Assembly (NCBI GenBank): GCA_031629035.1
Contig: JAVLUG010000013.1
Location: 30,534 to 94,533, forward strand
Reading direction: 5' to 3'
DNA length: 64,000 nt
Source: MVYY01 sp012517575
GTDB taxonomy: Bacteria > Bacteroidota > Bacteroidia > Bacteroidales > Paludibacteraceae
The notes under the pieces are model-generated. The model did no database searches and was not told the DNA's origin. It worked only from the letters and a program-made list of their open reading frames with translations. The stretch's first letter is position 1. Every line of letters starts with the position of its first letter. This document shows positions 9,201 through 17,095 of the stretch, in pieces. A program made the translations under genes and the position numbers.

Positions 9201-10264
9201 ATGGAATTTTCATTTTCAAGTGGGTAAAAAATTTCGAAATAAGTTAGCCGGTTCGGAAAATAATTTACTCCGCCAAAATAAGTTCCCATCCATACGCCAC
9301 CTTCATTGTCTTCATAAAGGGAATAAACGGCATTGTCGGAAAGTGAATAGGGAATAGCATTGTTGTGTCTTAAATTAATTACTTCACGGGAATAAAGGTT
9401 GTAGATATAAACACCCGATTCGGTTGCCACCCACAAATCATCACCTTTTCGTAAAATATTCCGCACAAAAATCGGTTGCCCGGTCTCATCAGAAGCCAAT
9501 AATTTGTTATAAGTTCGTTCTACCAGATTAATTTGTAAGAGTCCCTGTAAGGAAGTTCCCATGAGCAGGCTATTCTGTTCGGCCAGCACACTTCCTATTT
9601 CACCGGTATTATAAAGAATTTCGTTATTCTGATTCAAAGAAAACTGCTGGATTTTACGGTTTTTCTTATCAATTTGCAAAAAAGGCATTGAGTAGGGGAA
9701 AACCCAAACACCTTTTCCTTTGTTTTCGCAGAGTTTAATTCCTTTCAGCCCACCCGGAGGGGTTTTAACACGGAAATGATCCAATGAATTATTTTCATAA
9801 CGATATAAATAAACGCCTTTTTCTTCCACTGAAATCCAAACGTCACCTTCGCTGTCGATTATCATATCGCTGACCACGCCTCTTACAGAATCATTCGAAG
9901 AAGTTTTTACATCGAAACGCTTAAATTTTTCACTTTTAGGCTCATAGATATAAACTCCTTCATCAGTTCCCAACCATAAATTTTCATCCTTGTCCTGTAA
10001 AATACACCGAAAAACATTGTCTTTGACTTCATTATTCGGGAAAAATTTAAAAACTTTGAATGTCAAGCCATCAAATCGATTCAAACCGTTTTTAGTGCCA
10101 AACCACATAAAACCCTGTCTATCCTGAAAAATAGACAAAACGGTATTTTGCGACAAACCATCATTGATATCAAAATGTTTGAATTGATAGGAAGGCATGC
10201 CCCAAATAAACGACATAGAGAAAAACAGAAAAAAGATAATCAGAGAATTATGAAATTTGCACAT
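6266..10264 (-). CDS. Hybrid two-component system sensor kinase/AraC-type regulator of the polysaccharide locus
   Basis: The single chain holds the full hybrid design: signal peptide, two seven-bladed propellers made of repeats of the form IWIGT/LWLGT (to about residue 700), a Y_Y_Y domain, one membrane span (about 795), a histidine kinase with phospho-acceptor His839 in VAHEIRTPLS, N box NLINNALKY and G box GTGIGLAL, a receiver with phospho-acceptor Asp1136 in VVSDVMMPEMDG, and a C-terminal AraC helix-turn-helix. Such proteins sense an oligosaccharide in the periplasm and activate their locus. The frame is open to 10360, but I chose the ATG at 10264 because it starts a normal signal peptide (CKFHNSLIIFFLFF). 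It lies between the two enzyme groups it probably controls. Confidence 0.92.
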   Translation of the reverse strand: MCKFHNSLIIFFLFFSMSFIWGMPSYQFKHFDINDGLSQNTVLSIFQDRQGFMWFGTKNGLNRFDGLTFKVFKFFPNNEVKDNVFRCILQDKDENLWLGTDEGVYIYEPKSEKFKRFDVKTSSNDSVRGVVSDMIIDSEGDVWISVEEKGVYLYRYENNSLDHFRVKTPPGGLKGIKLCENKGKGVWVFPYSMPFLQIDKKNRKIQQFSLNQNNEILYNTGEIGSVLAEQNSLLMGTSLQGLLQINLVERTYNKLLASDETGQPIFVRNILRKGDDLWVATESGVYIYNLYSREVINLRHNNAIPYSLSDNAVYSLYEDNEGGVWMGTYFGGVNYFPNRLTYFEIFYPLENENSIKGRRVREFCENTDGKLWIGTEDNGLNLFDPKTSQFLTVDSKLNSLYHNIHALFRDENTLWIGTFSKGLNRYDLKTKSLKTFYKTSQPNSLSENSVFSICKDRENTLWIGTLSGLNTYNYESDSFTRIKELEGAFVQDIFEDTDGNIWIATFVKGLFLFNPKTRTWKNFIHSSNSGSLPYNKTTSVFEDSKRRIWITTEGGGFCRYDKKTQSFVTVNSTNGLPNDVVYQIKEDNSGNLWLSTNSGLVKYVPETGVMENFTVNDGLKTNQFNYKSSYKAADGTLYFGSIDGFVRFNPAYFKENNILPPIVLTDFYLNNSPANVSDAGSPLKESISYAQKIQLPYNKNSFTIKYAILNYSGLRPKNVVYKLEGFDKQWIPANGSQSVVYSNLNPGKYRLIISFDTNSSGSVKKATKTLDIVVKPPFWKTWWAYLLYFLIIIAGIFEMINYFHQRTKRIHSQKMRDFEQEKEKELYESKIDFFTNVAHEIRTPLSLIKAPLDQILRNDETVATDVKDNLKVMSKNTDRLLDLTNQLLDFRKTEAELYKLKEKRTNLSELMKETFDRFTPLAKQKNISFNLNLPEKEIVTKIDAEAFTKICSNLINNALKYCDSLVNISLEILSDNHSEKLCFKTENDGAVIPDRFKDEIFKPFTRLNKEKDKIVTGTGIGLALTKSLTELLKGEITYSVENGMNVFRVKLPFNPLTNNELLDEEPDRQETLNMKTVEKSEKSLKRPSILLVEDDKGMMDFLTKCLKRDYSILSASDGKEALDVLKNKNIDLVVSDVMMPEMDGFELTAFIKSHIEYSHIPVILLTAKVNVQSKVQGFEVGADAYIEKPFSVDVLQAQIASLLQNREKFREAFLKNPFKGINHVEMNKSDEEFLQKLDDIIQENISNPDFNIEDLADHFFMSRASFYRKIKGILDLTPNEYLRVARLKKAAQLLKEGDHRITEICYMVGFNSPSYFAKCFQQQFGVLPKDFS

Positions 10265-10362
10265 GTGAAATTTTAAAATATTTGTATCGGGAAAAATCAA
10301 AATATTTCGAAGGAAACATTGAGAAAGCTCCGTATCATTTGAAAATCTTCTTTTCCCCAAAA

Positions 10363-12531
10363 TTAAAATTTAATTTTCCCCTCTTTACCAAGCAATGCAG
10401 TTTGATTGATATCGAATAAAATAGCTTTAATCCTTTTGTATTTTCCTTCAAAATTGCCAGTAATTTTCCAACTGAGCGTTTTTGTGGCATCATTCCATGC
10501 AAAAACAATATTCCTAACTTTTCCGGAAACATAGTCGTACGAATTGCCGTCATCTTCCGTTAAACAGAACGTACCATTTTTCCCCGGATAAATATGAACT
10601 TCAATGACCGAAGTGGTATCCTGTTCGGTATGCTGAATGATTGGGCCAACAGGAAGGATGGCTCCGGCTCTTACATAGACAGGAATTTCGTCGAGAGCTT
10701 TAGAAACTGCCAGTTTACAAGGACCAATAATTAATTGATTTGTTTGAAAGTCGTACCATTTTTCTTCAGGAAGATAAATATTTCGCTTTCCTCCTTCGTT
10801 TAAAATTGGAGCAGCGAGTAAGTTTTTTCCCATAAGCCATTCGTCAGTCAAATTCAAAAGCGTTGTGTCATTCGGGAATTCCATGATCAACGGGCGCATA
10901 ATTGGTTTATTCATTTGATATGCTTCATGAGCTAAGCTGTAAAAATACGGAATAAGCCGATAGCGCAAATTTAGCGATTTACGAATAGCAGCTTCAGCAT
11001 CTTCTCCCCACAACCAAGGGAAACGAGGTGTGGTAAACAAATTGGAATGAGCACGCATGACTGGTAAAAAAACGGCTGTCTGATACCATCTTACAAGTAA
11101 CTCCTTACTGGGATCCGTATTACCAAAACCTCCGATATCGCAAGACCCGTAAAACATACCGGAAAGACTATAATTTAACAAATCAGCCGGTGTTTCCCGC
11201 AAAACTTCCCATGTGGATTTTATATCGCCATTCCATGTACAGTAAACAAATCGCTGATTTCCGGGTGAGAAAGATCGATTAATAGAGAAAAAACGAGTAT
11301 TGGGGAGCACTTCGTTGTGTAACTCGAATTCCGCTTTATTCCAATAATAATAGCAGGTATAGTAAGATTCTCCTTCATCGTTCCACCATGCATCAACTCC
11401 GTTTTCCAATAAGGGTCGAGTCTGATTTTTGTACCATTTTACTAAATCGGGATTGCTAAAATCCAAATCACGATTGTTGTAGTCCGATTTTAAAATCCAA
11501 CCTTTTTTCCGTGCTTCTATTAATTTAAGCGAATCACCTAATCGAGGCTTACGGATGCCTATAAATTTGATGCCTTGATTTTTGTAATCAGCAATTTGCT
11601 TTTGCGGCTCGGGAAATAACTTGTCGTTGAAAGAAAAATCGGAAAAGTCTTTGATCCCGTTTTCTTTCACAAAATAATCGGGGAAAGTGGTGTACCATTC
11701 AAAATCGTAAATAAAAGCATCTACGGGAAGATTACGGGAACGAAAATTATGAATAGCATCTTCAATATACGCACGATCTGCCCATCCCCATTGCGATTGT
11801 AAGAAACCAAAAGCCCAACGGGGTGGAATTTTAGACTTTCCGGTAAGTGCAATTAACCGGTTTGTAGCTTCATAAAGATCGGAAGCAGGACAAAAATATA
11901 AATTTCCTGTTTTTCCTGAGAAATTCCATTCTATTTTAGTATCATCAATGGCTTTCCACGTGGCAGGATGATTATCGTTTGCGGTGATTCCAAAAGTGCA
12001 AAAGCCAACGCTACTAAAACAATAGGGAATATCAACCGTACCGTTACCCTGTTTCCCTGCCGACTGCGATTTTAGCAAATTTTTGGTGGAAAAATTACCG
12101 GAACCATAAAATAAACTCTTTTGTGGAAGAGTATAATTGATTTTCTGAATGGAATCTCCCCATAACAGGGTTGCGTCCAAAATCAAAATTTTATCTTTGG
12201 AATCAGTTAAAGTCAAAGTTTGTTTTTGTGTGTCATACAATAGTTTTCCAAAATTGGTTTTAATGCCCACAACGGATTTTTTGGAAACAATTGAAAAATG
12301 ATTTTTTGAATAATCCTTCCTTTCATCCAAAAAAACACTCTTGATTTTATCTAAATTAGCCGAATTACTGAAGCTCAGGCAAAAAGCTGAATTGTCAACA
12401 ACCGACAATTCAATCGATTTTCCTTCGGAAGAAATAACAAGTCCATTAGCAGTTTTAACACACTGAGCAACAAGTGTCCAACTTATCAATAAAAAAACAT
12501 TCAAAAACAAAAATTTACTAAAGTTTTTCAT
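10363..12531 (-). CDS. GH31 family alpha-glycosidase
   Basis: A signal peptide (LFLNVFLLISWTLVAQ) precedes a GH31 protein of 722 residues. The nucleophile region is DAWWNDEGES, with Asp385 in the family pattern W-x-D-x-x-E. The acid/base is Asp465 in GSCDIGGFG. WGWADRAYIEDAIHNFR and WYQTAVFLPVMRAHS are also standard GH31 segments. An N-terminal beta-sandwich and C-terminal beta-domains flank the barrel. Known GH31 activities include alpha-glucosidase, alpha-xylosidase, alpha-galactosidase and sulfoquinovosidase. The common DMNE form is DEGE here, which argues against a plain alpha-glucosidase, but the substrate cannot be named. A candidate -7 element lies 112 nt upstream. Confidence 0.88.
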   Translation of the reverse strand: MKNFSKFLFLNVFLLISWTLVAQCVKTANGLVISSEGKSIELSVVDNSAFCLSFSNSANLDKIKSVFLDERKDYSKNHFSIVSKKSVVGIKTNFGKLLYDTQKQTLTLTDSKDKILILDATLLWGDSIQKINYTLPQKSLFYGSGNFSTKNLLKSQSAGKQGNGTVDIPYCFSSVGFCTFGITANDNHPATWKAIDDTKIEWNFSGKTGNLYFCPASDLYEATNRLIALTGKSKIPPRWAFGFLQSQWGWADRAYIEDAIHNFRSRNLPVDAFIYDFEWYTTFPDYFVKENGIKDFSDFSFNDKLFPEPQKQIADYKNQGIKFIGIRKPRLGDSLKLIEARKKGWILKSDYNNRDLDFSNPDLVKWYKNQTRPLLENGVDAWWNDEGESYYTCYYYWNKAEFELHNEVLPNTRFFSINRSFSPGNQRFVYCTWNGDIKSTWEVLRETPADLLNYSLSGMFYGSCDIGGFGNTDPSKELLVRWYQTAVFLPVMRAHSNLFTTPRFPWLWGEDAEAAIRKSLNLRYRLIPYFYSLAHEAYQMNKPIMRPLIMEFPNDTTLLNLTDEWLMGKNLLAAPILNEGGKRNIYLPEEKWYDFQTNQLIIGPCKLAVSKALDEIPVYVRAGAILPVGPIIQHTEQDTTSVIEVHIYPGKNGTFCLTEDDGNSYDYVSGKVRNIVFAWNDATKTLSWKITGNFEGKYKRIKAILFDINQTALLGKEGKIKF

Positions 12532-12642
12532 CCTATTCGATTTTAAGTTTATACTTTATAGGGAATGACGGAGATTCGCACTGCATCCATAAATATTAAC
12601 AACTAATACAATTATTCCTTTTTGAATTTCAATAAAGCACTG

Positions 12643-12650
12643 CAAATTTA
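12643..12650 (-). promoter_or_regulatory. Candidate -7 element upstream of the GH31 gene
   Basis: TAAATTTG on the minus strand fits TAnnTTTG. No TTTG is found at the right distance, so this is weak. It could allow the GH31 gene to be transcribed separately from the sulfatase upstream. Confidence 0.3.
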
Positions 12651-12716
12651 ACTCTATTTGTTTATAGTTCCTACCATGCAAAACAGGAATTCAGTTACAT
12701 CGTTACAAAAAAGAAA

Positions 12717-14342
12717 TCATCGATTTTGAATTTTCAAAGAGTCAGCCCACTTTTGCCATAATTTGTTCATTTCTGAAACTTTATATGGAAATTTTTCGGC
12801 CAAATTTTGCGTTTCAGTATGATCTTTGCTTACATGAAACAATTCCCATGTTTTTCCTCCTAATGCCGACATTTTCCACTCTCCAACACGTATGGCACGA
12901 CCTCCTTCATGTTCCCAGTACAAGGTATCATGAATCGATTTCGTTTTCGTCATTATCAAAGGCATTAGGCTCTTTCCGTCAATTCTCAAAGTTTTTTGGC
13001 CATGAATGCTATCAGGATAATTAGATTCTGCTAACTCAAGACATGTCGGCAATATGTCGATAAAATGTGCTACCTTTCGGTTAATGGTATTTTCCTTCCC
13101 TTTCAATCCTTTTCCCCAATGAATAATAAACGGAGTTGCAGAACCGCCTTCATACGATTCTTTTTTCCAATAACGGAAAGGTGTGTTTGAGGCACTTGCC
13201 CATGCATCGCCAATATAATTCCATGTGGTCTCCGCTCCAGGTTGAGGCGAATTGTATTCTATCGTTACCGAATCCCGAGTAAAAGCCGGTCGGTCAAATC
13301 CTGGTGGATAACCTCTTTCGGGTGAAGCTCCATTATCTGAAAATATAAAAATTACCGTATTGTCAAACTCACCTGTTTGTTTTAACTTTTGAATAATTTT
13401 ACCCACACCCTGATCTACTCTGTCAATCATGGCTGCATGCACCGCCATGCAGGCAGCTTCATATTCTTTCTGCTTGCAATCTGCCCATGATTTTCCTGAA
13501 GAGTTTTCAGGCAATGGATACGTCTTCCGATCAATCAAACCCATTTTTATCATTCGTTCATAACGGTTTCTTCTCATTACATCCCAGCCGTCCTTATATG
13601 TTTCCCTGTATTTGGCTATATCCTCAGGCAGTGCATGCAGCGGCCAATGAGGTGCATTATGAGCCACATACAGAAAAAAAGGTTTTTTCTCTCTCGAATA
13701 ACTTTCAATTAAATCTATCGATTTTTCCGTAATAAAATCCGTAATGTAAAAATTCTTCGGCACTTCCCTGACAGGTGTTTCATTATGAACCAGACTAAAG
13801 GGATCAAAATAATTTACTACTCCCCAAATCGTACCCCAGTGTTCTTCAAAACCACGATTACAAGGATAGCTCCATAGCGGAGCAAATGGACCGTGCTCTG
13901 TCCTGTGAGCCAGCCATCGCAACTGTTCTTTCGGATCTTTCAATGATTTGGTGTCGGAAAGATGCCATTTCCCTACCATCCCCGTATGATATCCATTATC
14001 TCTTAACACTTCGGCAATGGTTGCTGCATTTAAGTTCAGGTTTACTCCCATCCCATTTATCCCTGCAGCCTGTGCATAAAGTCCGGTCATTAAGGAGCCT
14101 CTACTGGGACAGGAACGTGCACAGTTGTGCATCTGTGTGAATCGAATACCCGTGACAGCTAAATTATCTATGTTGGGCGTTTGCACTTCTCCTCCATAGC
14201 ACCCTAAATCCGAATATCCCATGTCATCCAAAGCTATCAGTATAATATTCGGCCTCTGAACTTCTTTTTCCTGAGCTGAAATATTTCCACTTAATATCAA
14301 CCCGTTTATTGCGAAGATCGATATAGATTTGTTTCTTATCAT
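12717..14342 (-). CDS. Serine-type sulfatase (S1 family)
   Basis: A signal peptide precedes an alkaline-phosphatase-fold sulfatase. The metal-site pair is in ALDDMGYSD and the second site in FIFSDNGASPE. The maturation motif is SCPSR at residues 77-81, so the residue converted to formylglycine is Ser77, not Cys; I confirmed the codons TCC TGT CCC AGT AGA. Serine sulfatases are matured by the radical-SAM enzyme anSME, which is not in the window. NAPHWPLHA resembles the S1_4 arylsulfatase group. It would remove sulfate from the glycan before glycosidases act. It lies 190 nt after the GH43 gene, so cotranscription with susCD is likely but not certain. Confidence 0.88.
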   Translation of the reverse strand: MIRNKSISIFAINGLILSGNISAQEKEVQRPNIILIALDDMGYSDLGCYGGEVQTPNIDNLAVTGIRFTQMHNCARSCPSRGSLMTGLYAQAAGINGMGVNLNLNAATIAEVLRDNGYHTGMVGKWHLSDTKSLKDPKEQLRWLAHRTEHGPFAPLWSYPCNRGFEEHWGTIWGVVNYFDPFSLVHNETPVREVPKNFYITDFITEKSIDLIESYSREKKPFFLYVAHNAPHWPLHALPEDIAKYRETYKDGWDVMRRNRYERMIKMGLIDRKTYPLPENSSGKSWADCKQKEYEAACMAVHAAMIDRVDQGVGKIIQKLKQTGEFDNTVIFIFSDNGASPERGYPPGFDRPAFTRDSVTIEYNSPQPGAETTWNYIGDAWASASNTPFRYWKKESYEGGSATPFIIHWGKGLKGKENTINRKVAHFIDILPTCLELAESNYPDSIHGQKTLRIDGKSLMPLIMTKTKSIHDTLYWEHEGGRAIRVGEWKMSALGGKTWELFHVSKDHTETQNLAEKFPYKVSEMNKLWQKWADSLKIQNR

Positions 14343-14460
14343 TATTTAAAAATTTTCATACTTAAAACAATTCATGAAGTTTTGTGTCTATTGATTAAAC
14401 AAAATCTGATTAAATATATTGTAAAACTGACGGTTCCCTTTATATCAATAATATAATAAA

Positions 14461-14516
14461 TAACGCGTCAAAGTAATTTACTGACGATTAAATCTAATAA
14501 ACCCTCCAACGCGTTA
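14461..14516. repeat. Spaced inverted repeat between the sulfatase and GH43 genes
   Basis: TAACGCGT (14461-14468) and ACGCGTTA (14509-14516) form an 8-base inverted repeat 40 bases apart. It lies in the 190-base gap downstream of GH43 and upstream of the sulfatase. It could be an mRNA hairpin or a protein site. No T-run follows, so it does not look like a terminator. Confidence 0.35.
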
Positions 14517-14532
14517 AAGAAAAAAGTAGCAA

Positions 14533-15492
14533 TTAATGTTTTATTTCTAAAACTGGTGTCAGATAATTTGGATCAATAAACATTTTATCCGTTCCATCCA
14601 CTTGTTTGAAATTAACCTTACTGATATACATGTTTCGAGGATGAATGGTGTTATTACTGTGATGAGCATGAAAAACGATCCGCAAGTTGCCGTCCTTGTC
14701 CCAAAAAAGAGAATTATGGCCAACGCCAAGCAAATCACCCGGTTTTTGTAAAATCGGATTGTCGGGATATTTTGTCCATTCTCCCATAATATTCATTGTC
14801 GTAGCACAACCAATTCCATAAAAAGGACTTTCGTAACTATTGGCCGAATAAGTCATGTAATATACGCCGTTGCGCTTTATGACAAATGGACCCTCATTCA
14901 CTCTGGGCCAAACTTCTTCCCATGGTTGAGAAACACTAATACAGTGATGTATAGTTTCTCTTTTCAATGTCATCAAATCCTTTTCTAATTCTGCTACCCA
15001 GACGTTGTTTCCGTCATTGAAGCGGACAAAAAACAAATATGCTTTTCCGTCATCATCAATAAACAGAGAATTGTCGATGGCTTTTTCCTCTACTAACATG
15101 GGTTTTTCCTCTGTTTGTCGAAACGGTCCCAAAGGTGAATCAGAAACAGCTACGCAAATATGTTCTTCAGCCGAATAATACATGTAAAATTTTCCATTTA
15201 CATAATACACTTCCGGTGCCCAAAACCATTTTTCTCCATACGAATCATCCTTGTAAAGCGCAAGTCCACTCGGAGTATTGGCCATACGTTTCCATGTTTT
15301 GAGGTCAGATGAAGTCATCACTTCGATGCCATTTTCCGCTCCAGTTCCGTAAGCATAATACATCCTTTCATACAGCAAAATATATGGATCGGCAAGTGGA
15401 ACCAGTATTTTTTGTGTTTCCTGATCATCAATTGCACCATTTCCACAGGACAAAAGAACCAGACTCAACAATATAACATTCCTAAACCTCAT
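14533..15492 (-). CDS. GH43 family lipoprotein
   Basis: A lipoprotein signal (LSLVLLSCGNG) starts a compact GH43 propeller. The catalytic residues appear as Asp in LADPYI, Asp in AIDNSLFIDDDG and Glu in VNEGPFVIKRNG. WFWAPEVYYVNGKFYMYYS and GVGHNSLFWD are usual for the family. It has no extra binding module. It differs clearly from the GH43 at 2190, so the two probably cleave different linkages. The ATG at 15492 shares one base with the susD stop codon (TAATG), so translation is coupled to susD. The enzyme is probably on the cell surface beside SusCD. Confidence 0.88.
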   Translation of the reverse strand: MRFRNVILLSLVLLSCGNGAIDDQETQKILVPLADPYILLYERMYYAYGTGAENGIEVMTSSDLKTWKRMANTPSGLALYKDDSYGEKWFWAPEVYYVNGKFYMYYSAEEHICVAVSDSPLGPFRQTEEKPMLVEEKAIDNSLFIDDDGKAYLFFVRFNDGNNVWVAELEKDLMTLKRETIHHCISVSQPWEEVWPRVNEGPFVIKRNGVYYMTYSANSYESPFYGIGCATTMNIMGEWTKYPDNPILQKPGDLLGVGHNSLFWDKDGNLRIVFHAHHSNNTIHPRNMYISKVNFKQVDGTDKMFIDPNYLTPVLEIKH

Positions 15493-17069
15493 TAGTAATT
15501 GGGATTTTGTTGCTGATTGGGGTTATTATGCACATCATCAGAAGGTATAGGCAACACTGCATGTCTCCCAATAACAAAATTCTGGAAATCTGCATCACGT
15601 GAAATCAGCTCGTTCAAACCATCCTGAGTATCCACCAATCCCCATCTTTTTATGTCTGCCCATCTTTGTCCTTCAGAACATAATTCCAACGCTCTTTCTA
15701 CTTGCAACCTTTTTAAGAACAAATTTTTGTCTTGGGTGGCATTCAAGTGATTTACTGATAATTTAGGCATATTGACTCTTTGACGAACCCTGTCGACCAA
15801 ATCAACAGCTTTTGAAAAATCGTTTTCTGTATTGGCAATACATTCGGCGTACATAAGTAATACATCGGCATATCGGATCAATCTTACATTTGTAGGATTA
15901 TGATAATCATCGTAATCACGATAATAATCGGAACCATATTTTCTGAAAAATACACGTCCTTTCCAGTTCTGCAAATTCCAAATATTAGCATCAGCACCAT
16001 CAAGTCGATAACGATAAATTCTGTTATTATCCGTAAAATCTTGATTCATGCCCTCATAGAAAGCTGTATATTTTAAGCGAATATCGTAATTCCCATTTAT
16101 ATCTTTTTCTTTTTTAAATTCATCTACTATCCATGGGCGTAATTCACCATCTGTCCATCCAATTCCTGGAGGTGCAAAAAACTGTCCACGATTCAGTCCC
16201 AAATTAGGATCTACATCAAAGTCGCCATCACCTGCAGGAGCTTTATGAACGTCCGAGTATTGAATTTCAAATACGGATTCTATATTATTTTCGGTATCTT
16301 TTGTGAAGTTGTCTTCATAATTTACTACCAAATCATAATACTGTTTCCCATTACCTTCAACCAACCATTGCAAATCATTTTTTGCATTTGTCCAATTATG
16401 TAATTGCATATAACATTTTGCTCTTAAAGCATAAGCAGCTCCTTTAGTAGCACGCCCCAGATTATTACTGTCCCATTGTTCTGGTAATAAAGTTATAGCC
16501 TCAGTCAAATCACTAATTGCCTGATTGTAAACAGCTTCACCGGTATGTCCCTCTGGCGTATCAGAAGGTTTGGATGGTATTAAATTGATTGGAAGACTGT
16601 TGTTGGTACTTCCCCAAAGCAAAGCCAGATCATAGTAATACAAGCCTCTTAAGAAATAAGCCTGCCCTAAAAGCTGATTTTTAACAGTCTCATCCATTTC
16701 TATATTAGGAATATTTTCCAATGCTTGATTAGCTCTGAAAATGGCTTCATAACAATCCCTGTAAGTCCATGCATTACCTTCCCAAAAATTGTAATTTACA
16801 TACTGAAACCGTGTCCATTCTTTAAGTTCAGCCCATGGACTTTGACTCCATCCTTCGTCGGAAGTCAAATCCAGCCGGAACCATATCCAACGGCTGTAAG
16901 TACCGGGTTTGTAAAACATGTTATAAATTGCATTAACACCATATTCCGCATCACGTTGCGTTTTCCAAAATGTTGCCTGAGTAAGTGTATTGGGATTTAT
17001 AACATCTACATCACATCCATTTAAAAGGAAAGATGATGCTATTATCAATAAATAAAGATATTTTTTCAT
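15492..17069 (-). CDS. SusD/RagB family glycan-binding lipoprotein
   Basis: The lipoprotein signal ends in SSFLLNGCDVD. The segment TLTQATFWKTQRDAEYGVNA and the later FLRGLYYYDLALLWG and LIRYADVLLMYAECI are SusD signatures; the fold is a TPR-based surface lipoprotein. It caps the SusC transporter and binds oligosaccharides outside the cell. The length of 525 residues is normal. The C-terminal VLPIPSDDVHNNPNQQQNPNY is also typical. It follows susC by 26 bases and overlaps the GH43 start by one base. Confidence 0.95.
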   Translation of the reverse strand: MKKYLYLLIIASSFLLNGCDVDVINPNTLTQATFWKTQRDAEYGVNAIYNMFYKPGTYSRWIWFRLDLTSDEGWSQSPWAELKEWTRFQYVNYNFWEGNAWTYRDCYEAIFRANQALENIPNIEMDETVKNQLLGQAYFLRGLYYYDLALLWGSTNNSLPINLIPSKPSDTPEGHTGEAVYNQAISDLTEAITLLPEQWDSNNLGRATKGAAYALRAKCYMQLHNWTNAKNDLQWLVEGNGKQYYDLVVNYEDNFTKDTENNIESVFEIQYSDVHKAPAGDGDFDVDPNLGLNRGQFFAPPGIGWTDGELRPWIVDEFKKEKDINGNYDIRLKYTAFYEGMNQDFTDNNRIYRYRLDGADANIWNLQNWKGRVFFRKYGSDYYRDYDDYHNPTNVRLIRYADVLLMYAECIANTENDFSKAVDLVDRVRQRVNMPKLSVNHLNATQDKNLFLKRLQVERALELCSEGQRWADIKRWGLVDTQDGLNELISRDADFQNFVIGRHAVLPIPSDDVHNNPNQQQNPNY

Positions 17070-17095
17070 TGTGTTCTAATTTAAATGGTCAATTA

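Noticed and set aside
10265..10360. N-terminal extension of the hybrid regulator
   Set aside because: The extra 32 residues would hide the signal peptide; the ATG at 10264 gives a normal export signal.
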